Assembly: GCA_034401135.1 (NCBI GenBank)
Contig: JAWZSP010000004.1
Coordinates: 3,782,001-3,846,000 of the forward strand
Direction of reading: 5' to 3'
DNA from: Volutella citrinella
Taxonomy: Eukaryota > Ascomycota > Sordariomycetes > Hypocreales > Nectriaceae
DNA length: 64,000 nucleotides
In this document: positions 33,322 through 44,298 of the stretch, one piece after another
Layout: each line of letters opens with the position of its first letter
Numbering within the stretch: position 1 is the first letter of the stretch
Notes under the pieces: model-generated
Database searches by the model: none
Told to the model about the DNA's origin: nothing
The model's input: only the letters and a program-made list of their open reading frames with translations
Made by a program: the position numbers and the translations under genes

Positions 33322-34842
33322 ATGTCGTGGACCATTAGAGAACGGCCCTACGAAGCCTTTGTCACCGAGGCGACGACCACTCCCCTCACCGTTGCCTTTC
33401 CGCAATGGATGCTTCATGTTTGGGAGGTTAACCTTGGTGCGTGAGCTTCTTCGATAACGAGACCATATCGATTGACACAGAATAGAGCATCCGGAGGGTC
33501 AATGGACTCTTCACTCCTCGCCCCACGGCCTGTTGACCAAGGCGAGCCTGAGAATAGTGTGCGTGAATACACGGCCACAATAATTCTAGGGGAAAAAAGC
33601 TGATATAGCCTAGGTATGCGCCGCTTGATCTCCCTCGACGAGATGCGCTGCAACAGACGATCGACCTCTTCACCATCCTCGGGATCCCGTCGCAGTTCAC
33701 CAGGGAGCGGCTGCAGGGAGTGAGCCACAGCTTCAGCAGGATGACGGACCAGGCTGGCTCCGTCTCGTGGTTCAACTTCCTCTGCAAGAACATCGACATC
33801 AAGCAAGAGGCGGACAGCCCCCCCGAGGTCGACAATCGAGCGGCCACCATGGGATACCACATCTCGACGCTGCCCCAGGCCGACTACAGCTGGCACCGCG
33901 CCGCCTTCTTCCTCCGAGTCGACAATGACGGGTCCAGCACCCTGGTTTGCTTCGGGTCGACGCCGGCGACCAAGGAGAGGATCGCCGAGTTTATCAAGTC
34001 CAACGCGTGGGAGCACGTCGGCATCGATCCTTATATCTTGTTCGACGTGGTGCTGGAGGGGCTCTACTATGAAGTCGACGGCACGATATGGAAGATGAAC
34101 AGGGTCTTTGGGCCGCTGGAGCACGTCAGTCCCCCCCAACCACTTGCCTGGAGTTCTTGACATTTTACTGACGACGAAGCAGCTCATCCTCGAGTACGCA
34201 AACTCCAAAAACATCCGCAAGATGAGCTCCAAGATCCCCTTCTCGGCCATGCACAACTGCGCCAAGCACATCATCCACATCGCCGAGGCCATCGAGTCGT
34301 GCCTCATGCTCGTCGACTCGGTTGCCCACAACGTGGGCAACCACCGGCACACGGCGAGGCTCACGGGCCGCGACACGGTGGTGCGGCAGCTCCACGAGAG
34401 CCTGCAGTACCGGCGCACGCTGTTCAAGTCGAGCCAGCTGCGGCTCAGCAGCCTGCAGAAGCGAATCGACAACGCCATCACGCTCTCCTTCAACCTCGTC
34501 ACGCAGCAGGACTCCATGGTCATGATCCAGGACTCTAACTCGATGAAGATCATCGCCGCAATCACCATGATCTTCCTGCCGACCACTCTCGTGGCCACCG
34601 TCGTAGGGTCGCAGCTCTTTGTGTCGGAGATGCAGGGCCAGGGCCAGGGAGAGAGCTGGTCGGTCCACAAGACGCCGCTGTTCTGGATGCTCTGGTGGAT
34701 CTCCATCCCGCTGACCGCCGTGGTCGTCATCATCGCAATCTTGTGGCAGTGGTGGGTGCACAGCGAACGCCCTCGAGAGGTCGTGGTAGAGCGTGCGAAA
34801 CGCGCAGCCACCTTTAACACTTCGGGCTCCAAACAACAGTAA
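33322..34842 (+). CDS. CorA-like two-helix membrane protein with an altered GMN motif
   Basis: Three exons, 33322-33440, 33614-34124 and 34183-34842, encode 429 residues. The first junction uses the GTGAGC donor so that the frame reads VNLGAYAPLDLP. The long N-terminal part is soluble and ends in helical segments (KIPFSAMHNCAKHIIHIAEA and onward to about residue 330), as in CorA-type channels. Two C-terminal helices follow at about 333-352 and 376-401. The first helix ends FLPTTLVATVVGSQ, aligned with the FLPxTxVAxxxGMN of CorA/Mrs2/Alr transporters, so GMN is replaced by GSQ (352-354). GMN is needed for Mg2+ conduction, so transport is doubtful; many fungal CorA-like paralogues have lost it. 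The ATG at 33322 is the best candidate, but an extra 5' exon is possible. Confidence 0.75.
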
Positions 34843-35303
34843 GGCTTTGTGGCGTTCTCGTTGTTATTTCTTTGGCGATGTCTGTACTTTAATGTTTTTG
34901 AATGCCTTTATCGTCGTAGAGACTACAGACAGATTTCCTTGGTGCCATGATGCCTAGGCTGGTCCTCTCAAGTGTCGCCATCTAGCTCTGCATTGTTGTT
35001 CTTGGGTCGAGGGCAGAATTTTTACGAGTATTTGCTAGATCAGGGTGTTCCTATAAGTATAAACTACTTGACTTGCACGAGAAGCATGCAAGAAGCCGAG
35101 GAGTGGCTTAGTTGGCTCGTTGTTTCGTTATCATTTCGCAAACTTACTTGTCTTCTCGCACGTGGGTGTTGGTTACGCAGACGATAGATGACAGAATTCA
35201 CATCGAGACATATATAGATGGTCAACAAATTGTTTTTATTTGACCACATCATTTATTCCCAACCCTAGCATAACAATTCCCGCTCAACTATAAGCCAGTC
35301 TAT
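34843..35303. other. Convergent intergenic region, 0.46 kb
   Basis: It holds the 3' flanks of the CorA-like and AA9 genes and is AT-rich around 35210-35260. No gene is seen. Confidence 0.6.
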
Positions 35304-36140
35304 CTAGCAGGTGAAGACCTTGGGTCCGGGGATAGTGTATGGCTTGGCTGTTGCGCAAATTGGTCAGCTACTGTATCCTTCGCGCGTCCTGTCGGTGAGA
35401 CTTACCGCTTCCGTAAATGTCAAAGGTGACACCCGCATCATCGGGCTTGTAGGCACCAGGGAAGCTGACCAGGTCGGTGGGCAGGGTACTACCGGAGCCG
35501 TTGACCTGGAGCTGGTGGCAGCCAGGGTAGAACTGGGCACCAGGGTACTGGCCGGCGGCGTGCAGGGCAATGAGCTCGTGGCGGACCAGGTAGTAGCCGG
35601 GCTTCAGGCAGCTGGGGATCGTGTAGTCGATTCCCGGGTTGTTGTCCTTCATCAAAGGAGTCTGCAACAAATCAGCATCCATCCTAAATAGTAAGCATAG
35701 AGGTCAAAACGTACGACCGCCCAGTTGTCGGACGTGCCCTCTCGGCCGCCCTCCTGGACCTTGAACCACACTGCCTCACTGCCTGGCTCCCAAGAGCTGC
35801 AGCCACCGTCGGGGCAGCGAGCCATGTACGTGATGGCAGGTCCCTTGTGCGAATCGGGCCAGAGAGTCCACTGCAGGTTCACCTTCGAGCCGGCGGTGGC
35901 AGTGGCGTGCAGAGCAGCGGGCTTGCTGTTCTGGTTGCACGTCATGTCGGGGGACGTGACGTCCTCGACCGGTCCGTTTCCAGGCACAGATCGAGAGACG
36001 CGTTGGGGAGGGCTGGGGTTGTAGGGGTCCTGGTACGGCTGGTAGAACTGGTAGTTCTTACCGCCAATGGTGGCATGGTCGACGATGCCGTGGGCAGCCA
36101 CAACGGCCGCAGAAGCGAGCAGTGAAAGAGAGAAGTGCAT
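35304..36140 (-). CDS. AA9 lytic polysaccharide monooxygenase (formerly GH61), secreted
   Basis: AA9 LPMOs are secreted copper enzymes that cleave cellulose (some xyloglucan or glucomannan) oxidatively and need an electron donor. Three exons, 36140-35715, 35661-35406 and 35347-35304 (introns 53 and 58 bp), give 241 residues. A 16-residue signal peptide (MHFSLSLLASAAVVAA) ends exactly before His17, which becomes the N-terminal copper-brace histidine. The second copper ligand is His98 (DSHKGP) and the axial tyrosine is Tyr187 (GAQFYPGC); His170 and Gln185 are the conserved second-sphere residues. Cysteines 68/190 and 109/114 are candidates for disulfides. There is no CBM1 or linker; the protein ends PGPKVFTC. 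All active-site residues are present, so an active enzyme is expected. Cellobiose dehydrogenase, a physiological electron donor, is encoded about 6 kb away. Confidence 0.97.
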
Positions 36141-38262
36141 CTTGAAGACTTTTGAAGAAACGAATGAAGTACCAGCTTCAGGAGGTGTTGTGATTGCTGC
36201 CAGGCGTTGTCTGATGTGCTACTCCAGCGAGGGACGAGGCCGTTTTTATGCCCACAGCACACGCAGCTCCCTTTTTCCCTTTTCATTTTCGACAATCCCG
36301 TAAAAGGGATATCAATCAAGCCTGTCGGCGAGGTCGCATCGTACCTGCGCTAGGCTGTCATCCGCTGTCAGAAGGTGGATATCCAGACCCAGCTGTTTCA
36401 AGTTTACAGTGCAGGAGAAACACTCGATTGGTGGAGTCTCGACTCACTGATCAGGGACGAAACTAGGTGGGTACATAAAGAGCATCAAACAGCCAGAGCC
36501 TCAGAATTGCCAGGTGCAACTGAAACTTGGGCCCTTGGCGAACAGTTAAGCGGGCTCTGTCGAGAGTAGATAGTCGAGGGCGCATGGTCGCGTAGTAATA
36601 CCGACCGCCCGGCAGACGTCATGGGAGCAGATGCGAGGAGCCAGGGAGATGCATTGGCCTATCGCTTGTCGGTAATTCTTCTACCAGCCGAAGCGACCCC
36701 GGGTACGGATAATCTTGGGTTTCAAGATGCGTTGGGGTGCGGCTCCGTCATCTACCGTATGATTTCCCGTCCATTAATGTTAATGGAAACCCGGTCAATG
36801 ATGGGTATAGGATGCCATGAGCAGCCGCGAAGCAATTTTTGCAAGCAGCTACTCTATAATACTACCATTCGTATAGAGCAGCATTCATCGTGGTACCAGC
36901 ATACAGAGTGCGCACCCATTGGTGCACACGAGGGAGTGTAGCATGGTTCGGCCGGCCGGCTCTCACTGCAGACAAGCCAATGGATTATGAGGTATAAACA
37001 TGTTTAGGGGGCCGACTCGTTTGAGTACCTTCGGGATTTGACTGCAGAAATCAGCTGTGTAGACCGTTAACGACAATTTTATTCATTGGTTAGTACTCCT
37101 GGGTGGTTTCTTTTCCGCTATCAAGACGACATATTCGAAAGAGCTGCCCACGTTAGCCGGTCTTACCAGCGTTACCACTCCGGTATCAACGCAACCACAA
37201 ATGCGATCCTCAAGCAATGGCCCAAATGCAAATGCTTTCTCTACCATGACCCCAATGTCAGCAAAGTCGTACACGATCGAGACATCATCTGCGCTCCATA
37301 GAATCACTGAGGGCTCGTGTTTCCATTGCTACCCTACTCTGTATACTTGGTCACTAGCCGGAAGAAGAATTGACGGCTTGCTCAGGGGCTGGTCAGCGCT
37401 AACACGACACACCATCTGTCAGAAGGCCTGGTCCTATCAGGTCCCATGTCATTGTTCCTTAAATAAATCTGCGCCAGCAGCCCCCAAATTCTTCTCGGCG
37501 CTTAGCTCTAATAGACAATTCCTCGCTGTATCTCTCGCCAATGTGTTGGTCAAGCAGATCACTTGATTAGCGAAATTGCAGCTCTGATCTCAGATCACAG
37601 CTTGATTCTCTAGAGTTCGGATAATGTGATGATTGAGTCACGAGCATATCAAATAGACGGTAAGCTACGGGATGCATCAGGCTCAGTATTTTATCTTTTC
37701 CCCGTTCGAATCCATTTGCCTTCTTCAATCGAAAACACACAGATTACTAGCAACCTGCTTGTAGAGTAATTTAATTAGACGTAAGGCTGTCAGCTCGTCA
37801 GCACCATCCTCAGAGGCAGCCCACCAAATGTGGGCCACGTCAATTAGCGCGGCGGCAGTAGTGGCCGCCGTGGGGGCGTTCCGTGCCTCAGCGCACCAGG
37901 CGAACCATGGCCCGGTCGTCTGGGGATCTATCCAGATCGATTCCAGGAACCCTTGGCGGCGACGGAGTCGTAGATTGAAAAAGTGAGAACAAGAAATACA
38001 GATGAGCGACGGAAGATAAAGACGCAAGACATGCGTGCAAAATATTCGGCTGAATGGAGCACAAGGTCAACTCTGCGGCGATGCCGACTGTGAGGCTGCT
38101 GGAAATATGCCTTACGACGAATTTGATGGCAGCGGACCGGGGTTGGGGTTGCTGCACCGCCTCATATCGACAGCTAATTTCCCAGCCGGACTGTAAAAGC
38201 CAAAATAATCCCATCGCACTCCTCTCTGATAATTCTTCCCTCATGTGTTTGGAGCAGTAGCG
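36141..38262. other. Divergent intergenic region, 2.1 kb
   Basis: It should hold the promoters of the AA9 gene (minus) and the DH-domain gene (plus). A GGCTAA core, the hexamer bound by Xyr1/XlnR-type activators, occurs on the AA9 sense strand at 37153-37158, about 1 kb upstream; alone it is weak evidence. A tRNA B-box-like GTTCGAATCC near 37704 was considered and rejected. No gene is seen. Confidence 0.5.
36241..36250 (-). promoter_or_regulatory. TATA-like box of the AA9 gene
   Basis: On the minus strand CATAAAAACG lies about 100-110 bp upstream of the AA9 ATG, in otherwise non-AT-rich sequence. Confidence 0.35.
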
Positions 38263-40509
38263 ATGGATCCTTTGAGTATTGCTGGATCGGTTGCAGGTCT
38301 CCTCACCGCCGCTGGCGAGGTGGCCAAGATACTACGCCCTTACATCTCCGCAGCCAAGGACACGCCCGACATCGCCCTAACAGTCTATTCCGAAGTGCAA
38401 AACACCGAAGTCGTCCTCTCCGCGATCCAGACGCTCCTCGATAACCTTCAGTCGGTCCCGGCCAGAAATGCATCCCTTATCCTGGTGAACCAGGTGGTTA
38501 CGGTCCTCACCGATGGCGTCTTCATCTTCTCTGAGCTGAAACACGCCCTGGGCTCCCTCACTACCCTAGGCACGTACGGCCAGCGACTTCCTCTGCGATC
38601 GCGACTTCGATGGGCGCGGAAGGAATCTGACCTTGAGCCCTTGCTGTCGAGGCTACAGAGGTTCAAGGCGTCCATCACTCTGATGTTGACAATCCTGCAA
38701 TGGTATTGTTACAGCGATGGCCCGGGACCTTTACAGGGCGTCTCCACTGACACAGATAGTGACTCGGATTATCGGGCGACACAGCATCAGGCTGACCTGG
38801 CAAACAACATCTCTCAGCTCTTGGCGAGCAATCAAGACCTGGCCCAGCGAATCAAGGACTTGGAGTCTTCTTTCGACGTGGCGACAATTACTGCGAGGAG
38901 AACAAGCTTTGCCTCGACTCTTGCCCTGGGACCGACCCAGGATGGACAGCCTGCTCAATCTCAACAACTCACGCGGAAGAGGACTTATAGTGCTAGGATC
39001 TCGCAAGCATCCACTACTTCGGCATTCCGCACGACCATCTCCGAGTTTGAACGGTCTCTGGAACAGTCACGCGTCTACCGACGTGCGAAGCGAGAGACCA
39101 TGGACTACTCCTTCAGAAGCTCCATTGCACGATCCAATGCATGGTCGGCACTTTCCGAGCTCAGTCTCAGCGACCTATCTGTCGTGTCTCTCGTTGCGCT
39201 ACCAGTTTATGCCGAGGACCTGACAAATGCGAATTGCTACCAGTTTGGTATCAAAGTCGAGAATCATGCCGAGGCTCACGACACGGAGCTTGGCGAGCAC
39301 TCCGTAATCGACTGCATCCGAGCATTTTACCCAGCCTTCAACATGGAGACTGCCACCAGTGATCCACTAGACTGGCAGTCGGAAGAGCCAGACTACGCTT
39401 CCACCATTGACCTAGATGATTTCCCCAGGACACCCATCGCGAGCCAGTGGCCCTTAACTGACGTGGTGATCCGAGAAAGTACACCTGGGTCACAAGAAGG
39501 AAGGGAGGGTGAGTATTAGTTCATGGCTCGCTGAACGAGTAGAGTAAGAGAAACAAGTTCTGATTGATGCATTAGGGGATGACCGATCCGTGACACCCAC
39601 CCAAGACCGGGGCACTCCTAGCAAAACGGCCATCAGTCGACCCGGAACACCAACACCCATCCGGCTCACTCAGGACAAAAATCCCATTAAAAATCCTGAG
39701 ACCATTCAACCTGACGCCCATCAATCCGATTCTCACGCCGGCCATGTGCAACTTCTCACCGGTCCGGCATTCGACATGACCTGTCTCGTCCGCGAATTCC
39801 TTGCCGAGGAGCGCGACTATGTAAACGGCCTCCAGGAGCTGTTGAAGATACAGAAACTCCTTGAAAAGGAGAAGATGTTCTTCTTCGTCGCAGAGCTCCA
39901 CCATCTCTTCCGCCACCTTCCTCTCCTCCATGAGACGCAAATGGGACTCATAGCAGATCTTGAGCTGAATGCCCTGCTGCCACAGGAGGAGCAGTGCTGG
40001 GCATCTCCATTCGTATCGTGGCAAGCCGCTGGAAAGCTCTACACGAAACACATCCCGCTAGAGACCAGGAGTCGACAACTACTGACCTCCTGGCTCGACC
40101 AGAATCTGCTTGCTTGCACAGTAAATGTGGAACGCGCAGTTTTGAAAGGCGTCAAGTTATTACGCACCCCATTCCAGAGGCTGGTGCGGTACCAAGTGTT
40201 TATGCAGGTGGGTACAGATAGTCTCTACATGCACCTTCCCCTCTAACATAACTATTGCAGGACATGCTTTCTCTCGGCCGGCAGCACCTTTCCGAGGAGC
40301 GGTGCGCGAAACTGGCGGAGACGATACCCATAATCCAGAGAATTATCAAGAGAACAAACAAGGCCGTTCGGAAGCAGTTTTATGCCCTGAGGGGAAATAT
40401 GCCTTTGCCCGAACTACCGACTAAAGCTACGGATCCCTCTGTGGTGTCAGATGTGTCGAACGATGGCCAGGAGACAGCAACAGTTGATGAGCAACAAGTT
40501 TGGATCTGA
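38263..40509 (+). CDS. NLR-type N-terminal domain fused to a RhoGEF (DH) domain
   Basis: Three exons, 38263-39508, 39576-40207 and 40261-40509 (introns 67 and 53 bp), give 708 residues. The N-terminus MDPLSIAGSVAGLLTAAGEV is the start of the fungal N-terminal (helo-like) domain found in front of many STAND/NLR, ankyrin and kinase-like proteins; it spans about 150 residues. A Ser/Thr-rich linker follows. Residues about 484-690 look like a Dbl-homology domain: LVREFLAEERDYVNGLQELL (conserved region 1), then a helical bundle, then LLRTPFQRLVRYQVFMQDML (conserved region 3). DH domains load GTP onto Rho/Cdc42 GTPases. No PH domain follows, although DH-PH pairing is the rule; the protein ends soon after the bundle. 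I infer a Cdc24-like exchange activity or a decoy of it. Both domain calls come from motif reading only. Confidence 0.74.
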
Positions 40510-41866
40510 TTCCCACCCAAGGCGCGAGGTCTGTTTGTATCGGAACATTCAATGATACCCAGCATATAAAGATGCACTTTTTTTTATGTCGATATAGCAA
40601 TGGTTCGATATGGGGCGGTTTATGTTTATGATGATGATGTTCTACTACCAAATGAGTGGCTGTTGTATTATTAGCCGGGAAGTGGGCAACTCACGGGAGG
40701 AGTTATATACACATAGGGGGCAAAGCAATGGCGCATTGATAATGATGAGCAATTCAACCAGCCTTGGCAATTCTTCTCGAGCGCGTAGCCGCTCAGACCA
40801 GGCATCGGCCGCTGGCGGGGTCTGTTTCATGGAGGCGGTTTGGCTTGGCGGGTGGACCACCCTCACGTCAAACCTCCCTGACGGAAAAATTAATCTAAAA
40901 ACCGTCTCAAATATATTCGATGCCAACTCGCAGGAACCGGGCTGGAGGCCACTCATAGGGCATGGATTAGAAAACGCGTAAGCACTGCCGGTAGCGTGTG
41001 TCATTCAGCGGCGGCGGTGGTTTATAGACTGCCCGTTTGTTATGCGCCGTTGGACCAATCTCTGCGCCCAGTTTCTGGCTCTCTGACTAGTAGTTTCCGC
41101 ACTGACGGGTTTCGTTGTTTGACCTGTCACTCGTGTTTGGAACAATGGAACAGGTTTGGCGGGAATTGGAATGATAGTTTGGTTGGACCACCATGCTACC
41201 GGCACCGGCCGTCCTGGCGTGAGGCCCCGGGGTGGAAGAGAATTCACCCAGTGACGCGGCGTCCAAATGTAAGTCCATGCCACACTCCACCCCGATCCGC
41301 CTTTCGCTTCGGGAATGAATCCCGCAACTAGTCAAGTGCACGCACCCACTCATCGCAAGATGCCCTTTATCGCAGCTTGTTTCAGGTCTTTCTGTGACTG
41401 GCAAGAGCCGCCCAGGGGCCTCAGTGAGGGTCGAGCCGAGAAATATCCTGGCTCAATGGGTGCAGAGACCCGTCAACTCGGCATCGCCGCCCCGCAATCC
41501 TGTGGCGATAGCAGAGAGCCTGGTGGATATATCCGAAACCGAGTGAACGGTCGAGCCCTATGGTGGAGGATTGGAAATTGGAGGCTCCTCTTGGACGGAT
41601 ACCAAAGGTCGGGGCTTGCATATATATTGTGTGTGAGTCCCGCGCCATGTTTGTCCTTGGCTTCATGTTGGTACGGCGTCTTGCTGAGCAAGTTTGGCTT
41701 CACTCTTCTTCTACATTCCTTTCGTCTTGTACAGGTTACAAGCTTCTATTCGTCATTCCTTTCTCCGTGAGCTAGTATTCTCCGGATTTCATACATTGTT
41801 GTTACATCATCCAACACCAAGATGACCTTCATTCCTTTTCATTAACGCACCTACACAATCGTTATC
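40510..41866. other. Intergenic region, 1.36 kb, upstream of cellobiose dehydrogenase
   Basis: It should hold the CDH promoter. A TTAGCC (GGCTAA on the other strand) occurs at 40671-40676 and a TATA-like run (GCATATATATTG) near 41618-41630, about 240 bp before the CDH ATG. Overlapping short frames have no domain. Confidence 0.5.
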
Positions 41867-44298
41867 ATGAAGCCAACTTCGTGGCTGTCCTGGGGAGCGC
41901 TGGCCCTCTCCGGCCTCACCAGCGCACAGTCGACCAGCTACGTCGACCCCGACACCAAGATCTCGTTCCAGAAATGGACCGACAAGGTTAGCAACTTCGC
42001 CTTTGGTCTCTCCATGCCGACCAACCCGACGACGGACTTTATCGGCCAAATCTCTGCCCCCATCACGGAGGGTTACGCTGCCCTCTCCTTGGGAACGTCG
42101 ATGAAGAACCGCATCCTGGTGGTGGCATGGCCTCACGACGGCAAGGTCGTCTCAACTCTTAGGGTGGCCACCGACTACGCCAACCCAGATGTCCTCAGTG
42201 ACAGCACGATCAAGCTGATGCCCATTGCCGGCGCCACATCTGTCACTGCCGATTCCTTCACCTTCACCTTCCTCTGCAAGGGCTGCATCACGGGCAAGGA
42301 TAATGCTTTTGACACCAGCGTCGAGACGGGAGCGCTGGGTTATGCTGTCAGCAAGACCGCTCTGGACAACCCGGCCTCGGCTGATGGAGCGTTGAACTAC
42401 CACGGCGCTGGATTTGGAGGATTTGGCCTCACCCTTAGCAGCGCCAAGTTTGCCGACTTTGATACCTGGGTAAAGCTTGCCTCTGACGCCGTCGCCGATC
42501 CTGCAGCTGGCGGCGGGACCATCACGCCCCCGACAAACTTCACCACCATTGTGTCGAATGCCACGTTTGACTACATCGTTGCTGGCGCTGGTGCCGCTGG
42601 CATCATCGTTGCCGAGCGTCTCGCCGAGACAAAGGCGTCCGTCCTCCTCCTCGAGCGAGGCAAGGCTTCCTTCTACGCCCAGGGCGGCCGATCCGTCATG
42701 AAGTGGAACGACACCGTCACTCAGTACGAGGTCCCTAGCATGGCTCACTACTTGTCTTCTGCTGCCGACACCTCTGGCTACTGCACCGATACCGGTAGCC
42801 AGGCCGGCTGCATCCTCGGAGGTTCCACGTCGGTCAATGCCATGATGTATGTCAAGCCTCAGCCCGCAGACTTCGACGACAAGTGGCCCAAGGGCTGGAC
42901 ATGGGAGGGCGGCGTCTCGGCATCGGCCGCGAAGCTGTACGAGCGTACCCCTGGAACAACTGCGCCCACCAGCGACGGAAAGCTCACTGACCAGGGCGCC
43001 TGGGACGTCCTCAGCAAGTGGCTTTCGGGCAACGGCTTCAGCCAGGTCGATGCTGTTGAGAGCCCGGAGAAGAAGCGTGCCGTTTTCACGCACCCTCCGA
43101 TGATGGTGAGCGGCCTCGATAACACGAAACATGCGACCCCACGCACTGACACTTGAGTTTCTAGATCTCCAATGGCCTCCGCTCAGGCCCCGTCCGTGAC
43201 TATCTTCCCCTGGCCCAGAAGCTGTCCAACTTCAAGCTGCAGCTGAATGCAAAGATGCTTCGCGTAGTCCGCGAAGGCGGAAAGGCTACCGGAGTTGAGG
43301 TCGAGATGGGTCCCACCACTAGGCAGATCATCAACCTCAAGGCCGGCGGAAAGGTGATTCTTGCCTCGGGAGCTCTGTCCACTCCCCGCATCCTGTTCAA
43401 CAGTGGCGTCGGCCCGGCAGATCAGATCCAGACTGTGTCCAACGGCTCTACTGGCATCACCCTTCCCGCTTCCAAGGACTGGATCGACCTCCCCGTCGGA
43501 AAGAACCTGATGGACCACCCCATCTTCACCGTCGACTTCACCACCAAGCAGCCGCTCGCTTCTCTGGGCGCCACCAACTTCACCGACCCGAACCAGACTG
43601 ACATCGACCTGTTCGCCAAGGGCACCGGTCTGCTCGCCCAGTCTGGCCAGCGCATCAACTTCTGGACCAGCGTCAAGGACGCGTCCGACGGCATCGAGCG
43701 TTACGTCCAGGGAACCTGCAACTCGCCCCAGCCCAACCTCGTCCGCGTCAAGGTGTACCTCACCCACGGCCTGACCTCGACCGGCACCCTCGGCATCACC
43801 AGCAGCGGAGCCACAAAGATCACCCAGGAGCCCTACCTCAACACCGCGGGCGACAAGGAGGCCATCCTCGCCTTCATGAACCAGCTCATTGACTACGCCC
43901 GCAAGCCCAACAGCACCCTGGTCATCGCCAACGGCACCACGGCCGAGACGCTGATCTCCAAGTACGTCACCGGCTCCCACTTTGTCGGCTCCGCCCGCAT
44001 GGGCGCCGCGAACGACGGCCAGAGCGTCGTCGACACGGACACCAAGGTCTGGGGTATGGATAACCTCTATGTCGTGGATGCCAGCATGCACCCTGACCTG
44101 CCGACCGGAAACACACAGGCCATGGTCATGGTTGCTGCCGAGCATGCTGCTGCCAAGATTGTTGGCTCCTCCGGCGGCAATGGAACTGCTCCCGGAACTG
44201 CTACCGGAGGCTCGCCCTCGGGAACGAAGGCTGCTACCCCTGCCGCGACCGCGACACCTATTAGGTGTGAGCGACGCCGACGCCGACGTGCTTGGTAG
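41867..44298 (+). CDS. cdh: Cellobiose dehydrogenase (AA8 cytochrome plus AA3_1 flavodehydrogenase), secreted
   Basis: CDH oxidises cellobiose and passes electrons through its haem domain to LPMOs or other acceptors. Two exons, 41867-43105 and 43165-44298 (59-bp intron), give 790 residues. A signal peptide of about 20 residues ends LSGLTSA. The AA8 cytochrome domain covers about 22-215, with likely haem-b ligands Met79 (SLGTSMKN) and His179 (NYHGAGFGG). A Gly/Pro/Thr linker leads to the GMC flavodehydrogenase at 234, with the FAD motif VAGAGAAGIIVAERLAE (239-255) and the GMC signature GGSTSVNAMMY (318-328). Active-site His685 (GSHFVGSARMG) and Asn729 (TGNTQAM) are present. No CBM1 is seen. 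The tail is odd: a Gly/Thr/Pro linker followed by IRCERRRRRRAW from a CGACGC repeat, as if a longer C-terminus had been lost by frameshift. Confidence 0.97.

Noticed and set aside
33414..34832. 472-codon open frame on the minus strand
   Set aside because: Antisense to the CorA-like gene; its translation is low-complexity and runs across the plus-strand introns.
37695..37725. tRNA B-box-like GTTCGAATCC
   Set aside because: No matching T-stem, no A box at the right distance and no acceptor-stem pairing could be found on either side.
42152..44145. Minus-strand frames of 326 and 320 codons
   Set aside because: Antisense shadows of cellobiose dehydrogenase, which has complete domain signatures on the plus strand.
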